Assembly: GCA_963693085.1 (NCBI GenBank)
Contig: OY856412.1
Location: 349,034,457 to 349,098,456, forward strand
Direction: 5' to 3'
Length of the DNA: 64,000 nt
DNA from: Alisma plantago-aquatica
Lineage: Eukaryota > Streptophyta > Magnoliopsida > Alismatales > Alismataceae
In this document: piece after piece, positions 25,501 through 36,959 of the stretch
How positions within the stretch are numbered: position 1 is the stretch's first letter
Layout: each line of letters begins with the position of its first letter
The notes under the pieces: model-generated
Database searches by the model: none
Seen by the model: only the letters and a program-made list of their open reading frames with translations
Told to the model about the DNA's origin: nothing
Made by a program: the position numbers and the translations under genes

Positions 25501-25914
25501 CTTGAAGAAGGTCATTGCATCAGAGTAGATCTACCACAAGAGTTAAGTCTGAGTATAGTTAAGTTCAGTCAGTCCCTATCACTCTAGGTCCTTGTAAAGA
25601 AATAAGAGAGAGTTGTAAATGATGATGTATAACATTATTCCTCTTTTAGAAATATATGTGAATCAACAAGTCTTATGTGCTTAAAAGTATGAGAAACATA
25701 ATGAATGTTCATACATGCATTTTTACTGTTGAAATCAGATTAGAGAAATCAATGTTTAGATTCCCTTATAAAATTAGTTTATGTGGTTCAATGCGAGAAA
25801 ACAAAGAGTTTGAAAAAGAAGAAAAAGTTAAGGGTGATCTTTGTATTACGTTAAATCCTCAATTTTATTCCCTAATCTCATGATTAATGGTAATTGTGAG
25901 ATCGAGGTGTAACA
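22515..25914 (+). repeat. 3' LTR of the LARD
   Basis: Direct copy of 15974-19372, starting right after the PPT and ending GTGTAACA, followed by the target duplication ACCTA. Confidence 0.95.
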
Positions 25915-25919
25915 ACCTA

Positions 25920-26450
25920 GATCCTGGCTTTGGTTGGGCCACCTTAGTGGGTTCGTGACATACCTTTGGCATGTGTTGTTTTACACATGGCTTATCATGA
26001 ATTCTCTATTGATCACTGGTTGAAAAATTCATAGTAAATTAACTGCTTACCAAAAAATTACACAAACATAGTTTTAGAAAGTTTCAAATAAGGAACTCGA
26101 TTTTCCAAGTTTCAGAGCATATCTTCAATTCAAACAAACCCTAGTTTACTAAGAAGCTAATATTAGGGTTCAATGTGATGAATAAAATAGAATTGATGTG
26201 AATTATGCTATTAATAGGGTGTTTAGGATTCAATCAACCCAAGGAAGTGATTAGTGTGCCATCTAAGAAGAGCAACTAGGTTTTTCTCTAAATGAGAGGT
26301 AAGTGGTCCATGCACTTTAAACATAAGTGTTTGATTTTATGTATGCACGACATATATAGAATGCTATTACTATATTACCTGCCATTTCAATTGTTTAAAA
26401 TCAATAAACTTATAGTGAACTAAGTCTCATGTTTTATTGTAAAAAATTAT
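25920..26450 (+). repeat. possible older LTR, right part
   Basis: Sequence on the far side of the LARD from 14351-15973. It has a segment (GAGAGGTAAGTGGTCCATGC, near 26293) of the sort found in plant Ty3 LTRs. It ends near ATGGTATCATCC (26448), which resembles a tRNA-Met PBS. Tentative. Confidence 0.28.
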
Positions 26451-26790
26451 GGTATCATCCTTCATGCACATTAAAGATAAAGTTACAAGTAATATCTATG
26501 AGAAAATTAAGATTTTCTAAGACAAAGATAATGATAAAAGATAACTTGTATTATATCTTCACATGTAGGCTCCTCAGAGCAAAGCCAACAAGCACTTTGG
26601 TGCATAAAAAAGAGGCATTTTTTTGGAAATTATGCGTAAATATATTTCCAAACCCAATAAATTGGGGAAAAGTTACAAATTGCATCCAACGTGCAACCTA
26701 CATAGAATCACATGAAGATATCATACATGCTAATTCAACTAATCAAGCAACTAGTCGAGATCCTAATTCCTAACTATAATGGAAGGAATG
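26451..26790. other. unassigned, possibly LINE 3' untranslated tail
   Basis: Lies directly beyond the 3' end of the minus-strand LINE. A T run at 26621-26627 could be the poly(A) tail, but I found no matching target duplication on the other side. A 114-codon plus-strand frame (26429-26773) has no recognisable domain. Confidence 0.35.
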
Positions 26791-26809
26791 CCAACTAGTT
26801 TACATTTAT

Positions 26810-29800
26810 TCAAGGTATATAGTAGTTTAATGCTTCTTTCAATGTTTCCAAATAAGTCAAAATAATCCACTTCATGCCCCCATGCTTCCTTCTATTGCGT
26901 TCAATACATAAGGTAAGAACACAAGCAATAATCACTCGTAATTCCATTATTGCTTGAGCACTCCTTTTCCGACCAACATCTATTAGGCATTGAATCAAAG
27001 AATACGAGCTCCTGATATTGAGTTTGAGTTGGGAATGACCCTAAATATATTTTTAGTATGAGCAACTACTGAATAGATGCTCAACCATTTCATGATCAGT
27101 TTTGCACAGACATTGGCATGCATCCACATTACATGACCACCTACTAATTTTATCCATAGTTGGTAGGAAGTATTTGATAGATTTATAGGTTGCAAGACTC
27201 CATTTTGGATGATACATAGAGAGCCAAAGGTTGCTATAAGCACTGTCTTCAACTTGCTATTGTCTGCATCTTTTCCACATACCCGAATGATCAAGATTGA
27301 GGAAACTAGGCCACATAGCATTCATTCTGTTCCATGAAGTAGAGAAGCCCCTTATGTTCCTAGGAGCGGTAGTGAGGTTAGACCCATACCTTTTCCTCAT
27401 CCAAGAACTCCATACAAAATCTTCATATAACAACCTTTTGATTATTTTCATTATATGATAGTCAACTAGGTTAGACAAACTTTTTAGATCGATTCCACCT
27501 TCTATTTTAAAATAAGCTAGTCGTGACCAGCTAGCTGGATGTACATGAATGCACTATAGGAAATCACTTAGCATGATTTCCATGTGATGAAGAACAGAAT
27601 GTGGAATTTCCCCTTGCCTTAGCCAGTAGTTTATTAGGCCCATTGCACAATGCTTGATAAGTATAAGTAACATGCCATTTACTTGTCATATCTTATAATT
27701 TGTCGAGTCACTCATGAAAATGTCTGCGTCTTAGATTGCCACCAGCCATAGTAAAGCCAAGTATTTTGTTGGCCAAGCTCCTCTTTGTATTGCCAAGGTG
27801 TCAACCATCTCATTCTTGTGCTTACAAGAATTAGAAAGAAAAATGTGTGTTTTACTGTGATTGTATTTCATGCTTGACACCTTACCAAAAGTTAGGAGGA
27901 GGTGCTTTAGATTTTTCAAGCTGTACTTCCTGCCTTCCACAAAAATGAGCACGTAATCAGCAAATAAGAGATGACTCATTACTTTAGTTCATCTAACTAA
28001 ATAGGATTTAATTAGTCAAAGTATGGGACTTCTCAATCATCTTATTGAGGCATTCCACAAAAATAGAAAAGAGAAGTGGTGACACTGGATCACCCCGACC
28101 AATCCATTAGTGTTATTGAAGAACCCAACTGCACTGCCTTTGAGAAGAAGTGGAAAAGATGGAGTTTTAATAGATTGTCTCACAAGTTGGATCCATGATT
28201 CACATAACCCCATACCTCTTAAACATATTCATAGATAAGGCCATCCAACTAAGTCAAATGCTTTGGTTATGTCAAGCTTCACACAAGTAGAAGGAAAGCT
28301 TATTAGAAGATTGAAGTTCAAGGTGAATTCAACAACTAGAAGTGAGCAGTCTTCAATGCTCCTCCCCTGAATGAATGCCCCTTGATTAATGGAGATAATC
28401 TTGGGCATGATTGTAGCTAGTCTTCTAGTAATAATCTTAGTGATAATTATATATAACACAAAACAAAAAGAGTTTGTGTGAAAGTCAACAGGGGTTGAGA
28501 CGATCTCCTTTTTTGGAATAAGAGCAAGAAAGACATGGTTAATCTGCCTAACCATGTTGCCACCTACAAAAAACCAAGAAATAGATTTATGAAGGTCATC
28601 CTTAATGTTTTCCCAATTCTTTCTATAGAAGAATCTATTGAATCCATCTGGACCAGGGCTTTTATTTGGTCCTATATACCATATGAACTCTTTAATTTCC
28701 TACAAGTCAGACATCTTATAGAGATTTACATTATCTTCTACTGATATTTGCTAAAGCCATTCAAAATCAAAGTTATCTGCAACATCCTCTTGACGCTGAT
28801 TGTATAGAACTTTAAAGAAGTTAATAGACTCCTGAGAAATATTGTATTCATTCTCCAAGCTGTTGACATTCACATCAAAGAGTTTAGTAATAGAGTTGAT
28901 AGAATCACATTTTTTGACAGTAGAGTGATAGAGTTTTGTATTACAAACGCCATTAGAAATCCATTAAAACCTACTACTTTTCTAGTAATATTGTTCTTTA
29001 GCCTTAAACAAAGTAGAAAGTCAATCGTATGTGATCTTTTCTACTAGAATTAGTTCATCATCCAGTGGATTTCTTCTAAGCACATCTGATATGTCAGCCA
29101 TATCCATCCTTTCTTTAGCTATCAAGTTCCTCAGATTGACATATTTCCTAGCCCATATCTTGAGATCTTTTTTGACTGTTTTAACTATTTGTGAGAAGCA
29201 AAATAAAGGGTTACCTTGACAATGAGGCACCCATGCATTAGCAATGATGTCTTTACAGCCTGGGCAGTCCAACCAAAAGTTGATAAAATGAAAGGGTCAT
29301 CTTTTCCTTGTCAATTCTTTCAAGTTGATGTTGATAGCCGAGTGATCAGAGAATTCACAGGTCAAAAGTTTCATTTTGGAACCCAGAAATTTATCAAGCC
29401 ATGTGTCATTAACCAGAGCACAGTCAATCTTACAAGCTATCCTTTTAGAAACACCTTGTTTACTATCCCAGGTATAGATTTTGTTTCCCATGAAAGGTAA
29501 TTTAGTAAGACCAGAATTATCAATGGTAGTGTTGAAGGAGATCAGAATATGAGCATGCACTTTGTGACCTCCAACCTTTTCTTCCCTCTTCCTGATGTTT
29601 TTGAAGTCCCCGATCACTAGCCAGGGATCGTAAACATCACCACTAATCCTTTCCAAGGATGTCCACAGAGGAATGTGTTGTTGGGCTAGATTACATGCAT
29701 AAACAATAGTAATAATAATGATAATACTAGCTTTATTGGTGCATTTCATGGTAACCTACAAATCATCTATATCAAGACATAGAATATCCCATGACTTTGG

Positions 29801-29977
29801 ATTCCAACCAATGCAAATATGTCCATTGGGATCATAATCATGGTTGGATGCCCATTTCCATCTATTAGTGACCAATTTCTCAGAGGTACACTTCATTATG
29901 TTTTTAATATTTGTTTCAATGAGAACAACTAAAGCAGCATTAGCTTCCATAATAGATCTTCTAACCTCTCTCTTCAT
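26810..29977 (-). pseudogene. LINE ORF2: endonuclease, reverse transcriptase, zf-RVT
   Basis: Endonuclease/exonuclease/phosphatase fold at 29977-29297: LIETNIKN, then DPWLVIGDFKNIRKREEKVG, GLTKLPFMGNKIYTWDS, KIDCALVNDTWLDKF and EFSDHSAI, the classic L1 endonuclease series. Reverse transcriptase: PDGFN with FFYR near 28640, then INHVFLALIPKKE, NQGAFIQGRSIEDC and CVKLDITKAFD (28555-28229), and SHLLFADYVLIFVEGRKYSL (27979). The catalytic FADD is FADY, so the polymerase would be inactive. After that come zf-RVT pieces (27478-26995) and the terminal IERNRRKHGG (26998-26810). There are many frame breaks. Family and order are certain; function is lost. Confidence 0.9.
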
Positions 29978-30245
29978 TTATGGTTTCCCAGAACCACAAA
30001 CGTTAGTCATGAGTATGGTCATTAGTGACCTCTACTGGATGATTGGGTACTTCGTGACCCGCTCACTATAGTAGCTTTGTTCTTCCTCAATATGGGAGTT
30101 TTGCTTAAATCACCCTCTTCCTTGTCAACCCCTTTTTCCTTATCCATATGCCTATCTACGTTTGAAACCTGGATGGCATCAAATGTTTACTCAAACTGAC
30201 CAGATGTTTTAGTGTTTTTTGAGAAAGGAGTATGGATTGATTCAC

Positions 30246-31255
30246 CTACCTCTTTGTCCTCCCCCCATTCGAATTAGGGTCTACTTCCTCAACCAGATCA
30301 TTAACAACAATTGATGTTTCTACATTATCATCATCATTGTATAGGTTCTCAGATCTGTTGCTAATCGAGATAGATTCATTGGCATTTTTCTTATGGTTTC
30401 TAACATCCTTCTTCTTCTTGCTAGTCACCACTTTCCACACCTATGAAGGATATTGAGTCTGAACGGGAACGTCATCAGTCTTCATCTTCATAGGGAAATC
30501 TTGGTCATCGTGTCCAAAAACTTTGCAATCAGGTAAACATTTAGAGACATGCTCATAGTTGAAGGCGACTGCAGATGGATCACATTTAGGTATATTAACC
30601 CAGATCTCAACAGGGGGCTCTTCATCAACTTCTAACTCAATAAGGGCTCTATATTTTCCTAGATATTCATGTCCAATCAATTTGTATTCAATACGTAAGA
30701 GCTTCCCAACACCATTCATAACAATTTGATTGCTCTGGGTGAATAGTTCCTTCCCATGTTGGGAATGCTGATCTAGATAGGGATCAAACTGAAGAAGTCT
30801 TTCTTCAAACTATCTCCCATTTTGTAGTCTTTAACGACTACTAACCTACTATCAAACCACCTAGGACCTCCTTTGATGATGTTCATTTTATCCGCAGAGT
30901 AGTTAAATCGTAGCAGGAATAATTGATCAGGTTTGGAAAATAGATCGATTCTTTCTTTTGGTTTCCATACTCTCCTTATCCATGCCCGCAAGTGATGGTT
31001 ATAAGGATGCTTTCTTATGATGTATAGAATTGCAGTATGCTCCCACAATTTCTCCATGGCATTATAGGTGTTGTCGTTGATGGTTACAAATCTCATGCCA
31101 TCCTTCTTCTCTGGCGGGTCAAAATCGTGCTCTTTGAACACATTAGAGCCACTACGGACTTGAAACCAAGACTAGTGAGGAACCTCGGGGGGGGGGGGTT
31201 GGGTCACCGAAGTGGACATTAGGACGATCGTAAGGGGGAGGAGATCCCCCTCCAT
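30246..31255 (-). pseudogene. LINE ORF1: DUF4283 plus zinc-knuckle protein
   Basis: ORF1 of plant LINEs encodes an RNA-binding protein of the ribonucleoprotein particle. The start at 31255 reads MEGDLLPLTIVLMSTSVT, followed by a run of about 12 C (12 G on the plus strand, 31187-31199) where the frame is lost. From 31141 a DUF4283 block is clear: FLLRFNYSADKMNIIKGGPR then WFDSRLVVV. At 30719-30441 follow GKLLRIEY, YRALIELEVDEEPPVEIWV and YEHVSKCLPDCKVFGHDDQD, a zf-CCHC_4 knuckle in which spacing and the last Cys are degraded. The tail (30440-30246) is Lys/Asn-rich and acidic. Three frames are needed. Confidence 0.85.
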
Positions 31256-31559
31256 GAATCTTGGAATCGTCTTCTTGATCGCCTGGAAGATCTCCTCGGC
31301 TAACCCTAGGTGGCTAGGGTGCACGTACCTGTGAGTCTATTAAAATCTTGATTGATGGATTAAAAAAATGTGCAACCCAAGAGGCACTTCAGTGCATAAC
31401 AGAAGAACAAATATGTTCTGACGTGATAATTCTTATATAGGTCAAGATAAAATAAATGATCTAAAATTTAATATGTCTTTACTTTAATATTTAATGTTTG
31501 AATTTATTTTTAAATTTACATTTTATCTTGAAGATATAATATGCTCAATTTTGCTTACA
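31256..31559. other. LINE leader and unassigned flank
   Basis: Just upstream of LINE ORF1 the sequence includes CCCTAGCCACCTAGGGTTAG (minus strand), plausible as LINE 5' leader. Beyond about 31340 I see only AT-rich sequence with no feature. Confidence 0.35.
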
Positions 31560-31932
31560 CTTTATTTGATGTATGGCTAGGGGCACGATGCCCACAGGTA
31601 AGGATCAAGCATAGAGGGTAAAGCCATCTGCCATACAAGGACTAGCCCAAGGCTCATCATTAAGGAAGGACTTGATGGATGACAACTATAATAGAATGAT
31701 CCCTTTAGATGTCTATTCAAGTTAGGAGAAGAATGTATGAGCTTTAGTATGAATTTCATGTTATGACTATAAGATGTAAGAAATTGAAACTGTATCATGT
31801 GTTAGTTCAATAAATTGTATTTCTATGCAATGATTATTATGATTGTCACATCCCCTTGAAATGAATGCAAATTATGCTTTTTCTATATGTATGTTTCTAC
31901 AAGTGGGGTGTCACAAAAATGGTATCAGATCC
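31560..31932 (+). repeat. end of a Ty3 LTR plus tRNA-Met PBS, truncated
   Basis: GGGGTGTCACA (to 31915) followed after four bases by TGGTATCAGATCC (31920-31932) is the usual LTR end plus PBS of plant Ty3 elements. The right-hand gag-only element has the same junction on the minus strand near 61821. After the PBS the sequence switches to Sirevirus LTR, so the element is cut here. The LTR start is not fixed. Confidence 0.6.
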
Positions 31933-32519
31933 ATGTAGCGTGGTTCCAATATCCAAACTAGGAGAAAGTCACTCCACTACCTAGAGAGGTCAAGCACTAG
32001 GATTTTGCAACCATTGCATACTTATATTTCGTTATAAGACATACAATAAGACCTTCCTTTTTATAGGGCAAGGAAACCTAGCCTTCCTTTTTAAGGAACA
32101 AAAGGAGTCAAAGAATCTTTCAAGGTATTACCTATCCTTAGATCAAGAGTCTTCAACTTCTGTTGGATCCTAGATGGGTGATTAGATGCTCCAGAGGGGG
32201 GGGGGTGAATAGAGATGAATGCACATAGACAAAATTAATTAGACCTTCAAGGTATATCACAAGATAAGGTTGCTAAATAGGAAATTTGAGTGCAACTAAA
32301 ACATGCATAGAAAGGGAGAGAGAGATTGAACATACACCATGTGACAAGCTATGTAGAATGGTTCCACACTTCAAACTAGAAGTGAGTCAATCCACTACCT
32401 AGAGAGGTCAACCTCTAAGATTTCTTAACCATTGCACTCTTATATTCATTCATAAGACTTACAATACATGACCAAACAAATGACTTACCTATCCAATACA
32501 AAGAGTCTTCAACCTTACC

Positions 32520-32790
32520 AAGGACTTACCCACTTTGCAAGGAGTCTTCTACCTTCTTCCAAGGACTTACCTACTCTTGCACAAGTCTTCAGCCTTCAAG
32601 GAATTACCCACTCTTCTTGGATCTTCAGCCTTTGACTTCACCTTCACTCAAAAAAGCTTCCATCAAGGGCTTACCCACTTGAGCAAGGAGTCTTCTGACT
32701 TCACCAAGGTCTTACCCACTCTTGCTCCAAGTCTTCAGCCTTGATCTTCACCAAGGGACTCCTTCCCCTATTCTTCTTCACCTCTCTTAG
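32520..32790. repeat. tandem-like repeats in the Sirevirus LTR
   Basis: Units such as CAAGGACTTACCCACT then TTGCAAGGAGTCTTC and CAGCCTTCACCAAGG recur about every 40-60 bp with variation. A shorter version is present in the older LTR at 33735-33860. Confidence 0.7.
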
Positions 32791-33171
32791 CCAAGAGAGA
32801 ACCTTCATCTTCATGGTTGAAAAGAGAGATAGGAAGGTGGTGGAAGTGAGAGTCTCACAACATATACATGTAGGACAATCTCTCTTACAAATCTCCTACT
32901 CACTCTAATGGATGTAGCAAGTGATTAAGCTTAGACAGAGAGAGGAGGTTGTAGGATCACTCAACTATAGAATAAAAACCTTCATAGTGCTTGGCTAACC
33001 ATGGGATGAAGCCCAAGGGGTCCTATTTATATTTGAGGATGCCTAGAAGCCTTTAGGAACACTTAAGAATGAAAACTAGCCATTTTGTGGCTCGCAATAG
33101 ATATATTTTTACTTGTTGCAACTCCACAATGGCTATAAACACTTTTCTGCACTTTTCCGTACAGTGCAATA

Positions 33172-33388
33172 GGTCGAGTTTCTATAAAGGTAACTCGACC
33201 GATCCCACTAAAAGACAAGACCAATTAGGCCATCGATCGAGTTTGTCCTGGGGTAACTCGACCGATTCACTTAAATTAGTTTTGGTCATTAGAGGGATCG
33301 GTCGAGTTCTGTAAAGTGCAAACTCGACCGATTAAAAGTCATTTTCAAGATCCAATCAGGATCGGTCGAGTTTGCAACTCGACCGATG
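33172..33388. repeat. array of palindromes TCGAGTTT..AACTCGA in the Sirevirus LTR
   Basis: Four palindromic units: GGTCGAGTTT-spacer-TAACTCGACCGAT (33172), TCGAGTTTGTCCTGGGGTAACTCGACCGAT in interrupted form (33238), TCGAGTTCTGTAAAGTGCAAACTCGA (33304) and GTCGAGTTTGCAACTCGAC (33365). Diverged equivalents lie in the older LTR at 34235-34400. Sirevirus LTRs are known to carry repeated palindromic motifs; the sequence here is of this kind. Confidence 0.8.
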
Positions 33389-35530
33389 AACAACCTGATG
33401 TGAATTTTAAAAAATGGATTTTGAGTGCTTAAATATTTGATCCAAGTGCTCCTAATTATTTCTAAGCTTAATTACAAGCCATACAATCATTACAAGTGAT
33501 TTACAACATGATTCTCATGGATTTACATCATATTCCAAAAATGTGCACTTGTATTGACTTTGACTTATCTTTTCTCCAATTTGATATGTGCAAGTTAGGG
33601 CATTTGGAGTGTGTCTATACCTAATCTGAAATCACTCAAGTAGAGACATTAGACACAAATAAGTGGAATGATTTAGTCATCATCAAAACAAGGGTTTAGT
33701 CAATTTAGACCTTGAGTCAGCAACTTCTATAATGGCTTAGCCACTTTTGCAAGGAGTTGGACACCTTTGCCAAGGATCTCCCCTCTTTCAACAAGTCTTC
33801 CGTCTTGAAGGAATTACCCACTCTTCTAAAGTATCTTCAACCTTCACCTTCTCCTTCAACTTGGAGAAGCTTTCACCAACTTTGTTTGAAGAAAGGGTTT
33901 GGGGAAAGATAAGATTTGAGAGCTTCACAAGGATTACAATGAAGTAGCCCTCTCACAATAACCTATTTCACTCATATGGATGTTTTGATTAGTAAGCAAG
34001 AGAGATAAAGGGGATCTATGTCGACAAAATTACTAACCATGAGAGGAAAACTTGGGATGAAGCCCACGAGTCCCTATTTATAGTTGGGGATGTCCACTAG
34101 CCACTAGAAGCACTTGGAAACAAATTTCTGGTTGTTTTGGGTGTTGCAAAAGATCTATTTTTGATGCTTGCAACACTCCAACGAATAGATTCAACTTGAC
34201 CAATTGCACTATGTGACAAAACAAATTTGAAGCACCAGTCGAGTTTATCCTGGATGAAACTTGGTTGATGGCTTAAATTTATTTTGTCATTACAAGGTGT
34301 CTGTCGAGTTTGATCTAGGAAAAACTCAGCCGATCCTGGAAATTCCTAAAATCCATCAAGGGTATTAGTCGAGTTTATCAAGGATGAAACTCAACCGAAC
34401 ATGCTTCCTGTGATGAATTTTATAAATCATCATTAAAGTGTTTAAACGTTTGAATTAATTGCTTCTAATTTCTTCTCATCTTAATTACAAGTCATAATGT
34501 CAATACAAATGATTACGAAAAAGTCCTAAGTCATTTAGGGCTATTTCCACAAAAGTGCATTTGCATTGAAGTTGTCTTGTATCAGATCAAGCTAGTGTAG
34601 GGAAATATGTCTACAGAACAAGAAACATAAAATAAATAAATTATATACCATATTCCCCATAATTAGTAGATCACATCAATAACTATACTATAGGAAGGAT
34701 GGTTTCGAGAATATACCTGATCCTGGAGCAAGTCCAATGACAATCCTCATCGTCCTAGATGCACAACTTATGAATCCTAGCTGAACTGAGATTCATCTAA
34801 CTGTTGCACCTCCTGGTCTACACCACAGACTCCAGCCACAAACCTCATATTCTACAACAAATCCTTTTGTCATGGACTACTGGTTGACGTTGTCCTCTTA
34901 GTGGAAGACAACGACCTCCCTCCTCTAAGGTACTATAAACGGACCACCTACAAGTCCTTTTGTCCTTCTAGAACGATTAAGAAGGAGTCGTCCCTCCCGT
35001 TGGTATACTAATCACCAACTTGCTCTCCCACAACAATGATCTTAGTTGATCTTTCCCTTGGCAATCCCTCCCTAGTCGGGTAGGACATGCCTGGGCTGTC
35101 GTGGTTACCACACCCAGAGAGGACAAAGTTCATCATAGTAACTATTTTTCAACTATCTGTGTTGTGTTCTGGGAAACTCCCAATACCCCTCTATTTATAG
35201 GCAGGGTTTGGGTCCAGGTTCCCAGTCAATGCGGGAGTGGAAAGGACCAGAAGATCTCAAATGTTCGCTTCACTTCTAGAAATTTTGTAACCCGTGATAG
35301 CCTAGATGATCATCTAGAAACCCAGATGGTTGTTTAGATGCCAGACACATTTGGATATTTTCCAATTGTACACGAATTTGGCAATTTATTTCCAATTAAT
35401 ATCCCATATTAATTTCCTTGCACAATAAGTAATGTGCAACTCAAACAAATTAAGAAATATCCTGAACCTTCCCTGGGCCAAACTGAACCATCTCACCCAT
35501 GCGGGACGTCTGCATCGATTCACCCAGATG

Positions 35531-35950
35531 CACTATAAAAAATAGCCTTTCTTCACAGTCCAATACTGTGACAAACTCCTCTCTATAAACCCTCACAAAT
35601 AGGAACAGTTGTTGGCCTATCCCTCACAAATGGTCCATGAAGAGAACCCCTGTGACAAATACTAGTGGCCCTCAAAAATACAATTATCAGAGACTATCTG
35701 ACCCTAACAAATGTTATATTGAGGGACGATTTAGTCTTCACAAATATATTTTTGAGGGCTTTTTTAATTCTCACAAATACATTTTTGAGGGACTTGATGG
35801 TCATGACAAATATATTTTTGAGGGGCTAATACCTTCATTAATGTAATCTTTGAGGGGCTATATGGTCCTCATAAATACAATTTTTATGGATGGTTTGTTC
35901 TTCTTGACTACATTTTTGAGGGACTAAAAATGTTCTTCAATATATTTATG
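35531..35950. repeat. subterminal repeats of the CACTA element, left end
   Basis: Repeats of CCCTCACAAAT, TCACAAATATATTTTTGAGG and TTTTTGAGGGACT, about every 30-45 bp, follow the terminal repeat. In CACTA elements such repeats bind the TNPA-type protein. Confidence 0.85.
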
Positions 35951-36959
35951 AGAATCTAACATACATTATTTATTTATTTACTATATTTAATTTAAAAATA
36001 TTATGTAGTTGTTATTCTAACAATATCAATTTTTAGATAATTTTTTTTTAATTTTTAAATACCAAGCAATATTTATATAATATTCATCTGACATCATAAC
36101 AACATTCACACATTAAAATTTCACATAAGAATGTCGAATCACAATGATCAATATTTATAATTGAATCAAAATATTATCTATACATTGTGTGGTCGATGTT
36201 AATAGAACTAGTAAAATTTGATATTCATAACAATCAACACATCATGTCTAAAAATTCTAAGATCTATAATGTCTTCAAATTCCTTCATATGGTTTGATTC
36301 TCTTCAGGAATGTCACCCCTCATGCGATTCACATTGCTCCTAAAATGAAACCAATATTATATGAATAGACTTGAAAGGCTGATAAATAAGTAAATCATAG
36401 TGCAAAAATAAAAGTATCCTTGTAATTTGATTCTGGTGTAATCCAAGGTGCATTGTGGATCGAAATCCTTTTGTGAAAGAAAACATAACCAACCAATTTA
36501 AATAAGAAAAAAAGATAAGCTAACCATTCATATGTATCTTAAGGATGATGAAGATAACCAAATAGAAATTTAAGGTAGATTTATAAAGTGCTTTGTCTTC
36601 ATAATATGCATATCCAACTGTATTCAAGTCTTGCACGTGTAAATTTACAATGGAGTAGAGGTATGCTTATACATGGTAGACAAAACACAATATATTAAAA
36701 GCTTGTATAGGAAAGAACATTGTTAAGAGAATTTTGAACACCTCATTTGAATTGTGAACTCTAGGTATGAAGGACACTGAGGATGATGTTCTTTGTGTGT
36801 TCTGCATATGCGAGTGACTTTGTGGACTTTTATCAAAAGGAGGGCACTGAATTTCAACATTAGCCTTTAAGAAAGTACAATTATATATCAATATTTGTAT
36901 GTGATCATCAACATCTAAATTATTCTATAGTTGTTATAAGGTACCTGTGGCTGAAATCT
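35951..36959. other. CACTA interior, no clear coding
   Basis: AT-rich sequence between the left subterminal repeats and the transposase-like gene. A 74-codon minus frame (36891-36667) lies at the 3' side of that gene and could be part of its tail, but shows no domain. Confidence 0.4.

Larger units (their letters stand above)
15974..25914 (+). mobile_element. complete LARD-type non-autonomous LTR retrotransposon
   Basis: Two direct repeats of 3,399 and 3,400 bp (15974-19372 and 22515-25914) begin TGTTATGACCG and end TATAACA or TGTAACA, so their tips are inverted (TGTTA/TAACA). The 5-bp ACCTA before the first (15969-15973) is repeated right after the second (25915-25919) as a target duplication. 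A tRNA-Met PBS follows the first LTR, and a polypurine tract precedes the second. The 3,142-bp interior has no gag, protease, RT or integrase and no frame beyond about 72 codons. Large LTRs with a non-coding conserved interior define LARDs, which depend on proteins of an autonomous relative. LTR text such as TCATTCACTGAGCGAGTAGG resembles Tekay/Del chromovirus LTRs, suggesting the helper group. In the first 225 bp I count about 9 differences between the LTRs, so insertion is fairly recent. Confidence 0.95.
26790..31255 (-). mobile_element. nearly full-length plant LINE (L1 type), dead
   Basis: On the minus strand the expected order of a plant L1-like LINE is complete: ORF1 with DUF4283 and a CCHC-type knuckle, apurinic endonuclease, reverse transcriptase, zf-RVT. 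Length of about 4.4 kb suits the class. All domains carry frameshifts or stops, and the RT active site reads FADY instead of FADD. I did not find target duplications, so exact ends are uncertain; 31255 is the first ATG of ORF1. Confidence 0.88.
32161..33722 (-). mobile_element. solo LTR of the Sirevirus-like family
   Basis: A 1,562-bp unit from TGTTGGATCC to GTCAGCA on the plus strand (minus: TGCTGAC to GGATCCAACA) is flanked by ACTTC on both sides (32156-32160 and 33723-33727). The interior of an element is absent, so two LTRs have recombined into one. It lies inside an older LTR of the same family, which resumes at 33728 and is recognisable by shared blocks such as CCACTACCTAGAGAGGTCAA. Contains a repeat array (32520-32790) and palindromes (33172-33388). 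Confidence 0.9.

Noticed and set aside
31854..31915. Possible tiny LTR or TRIM from TGTCACATCCCC to GGGGTGTCACA next to a PBS
   Set aside because: 62 bp is too short to be an LTR, and no partner copy was seen; more likely the end of a longer Ty3 LTR containing a chance TGTCACA.
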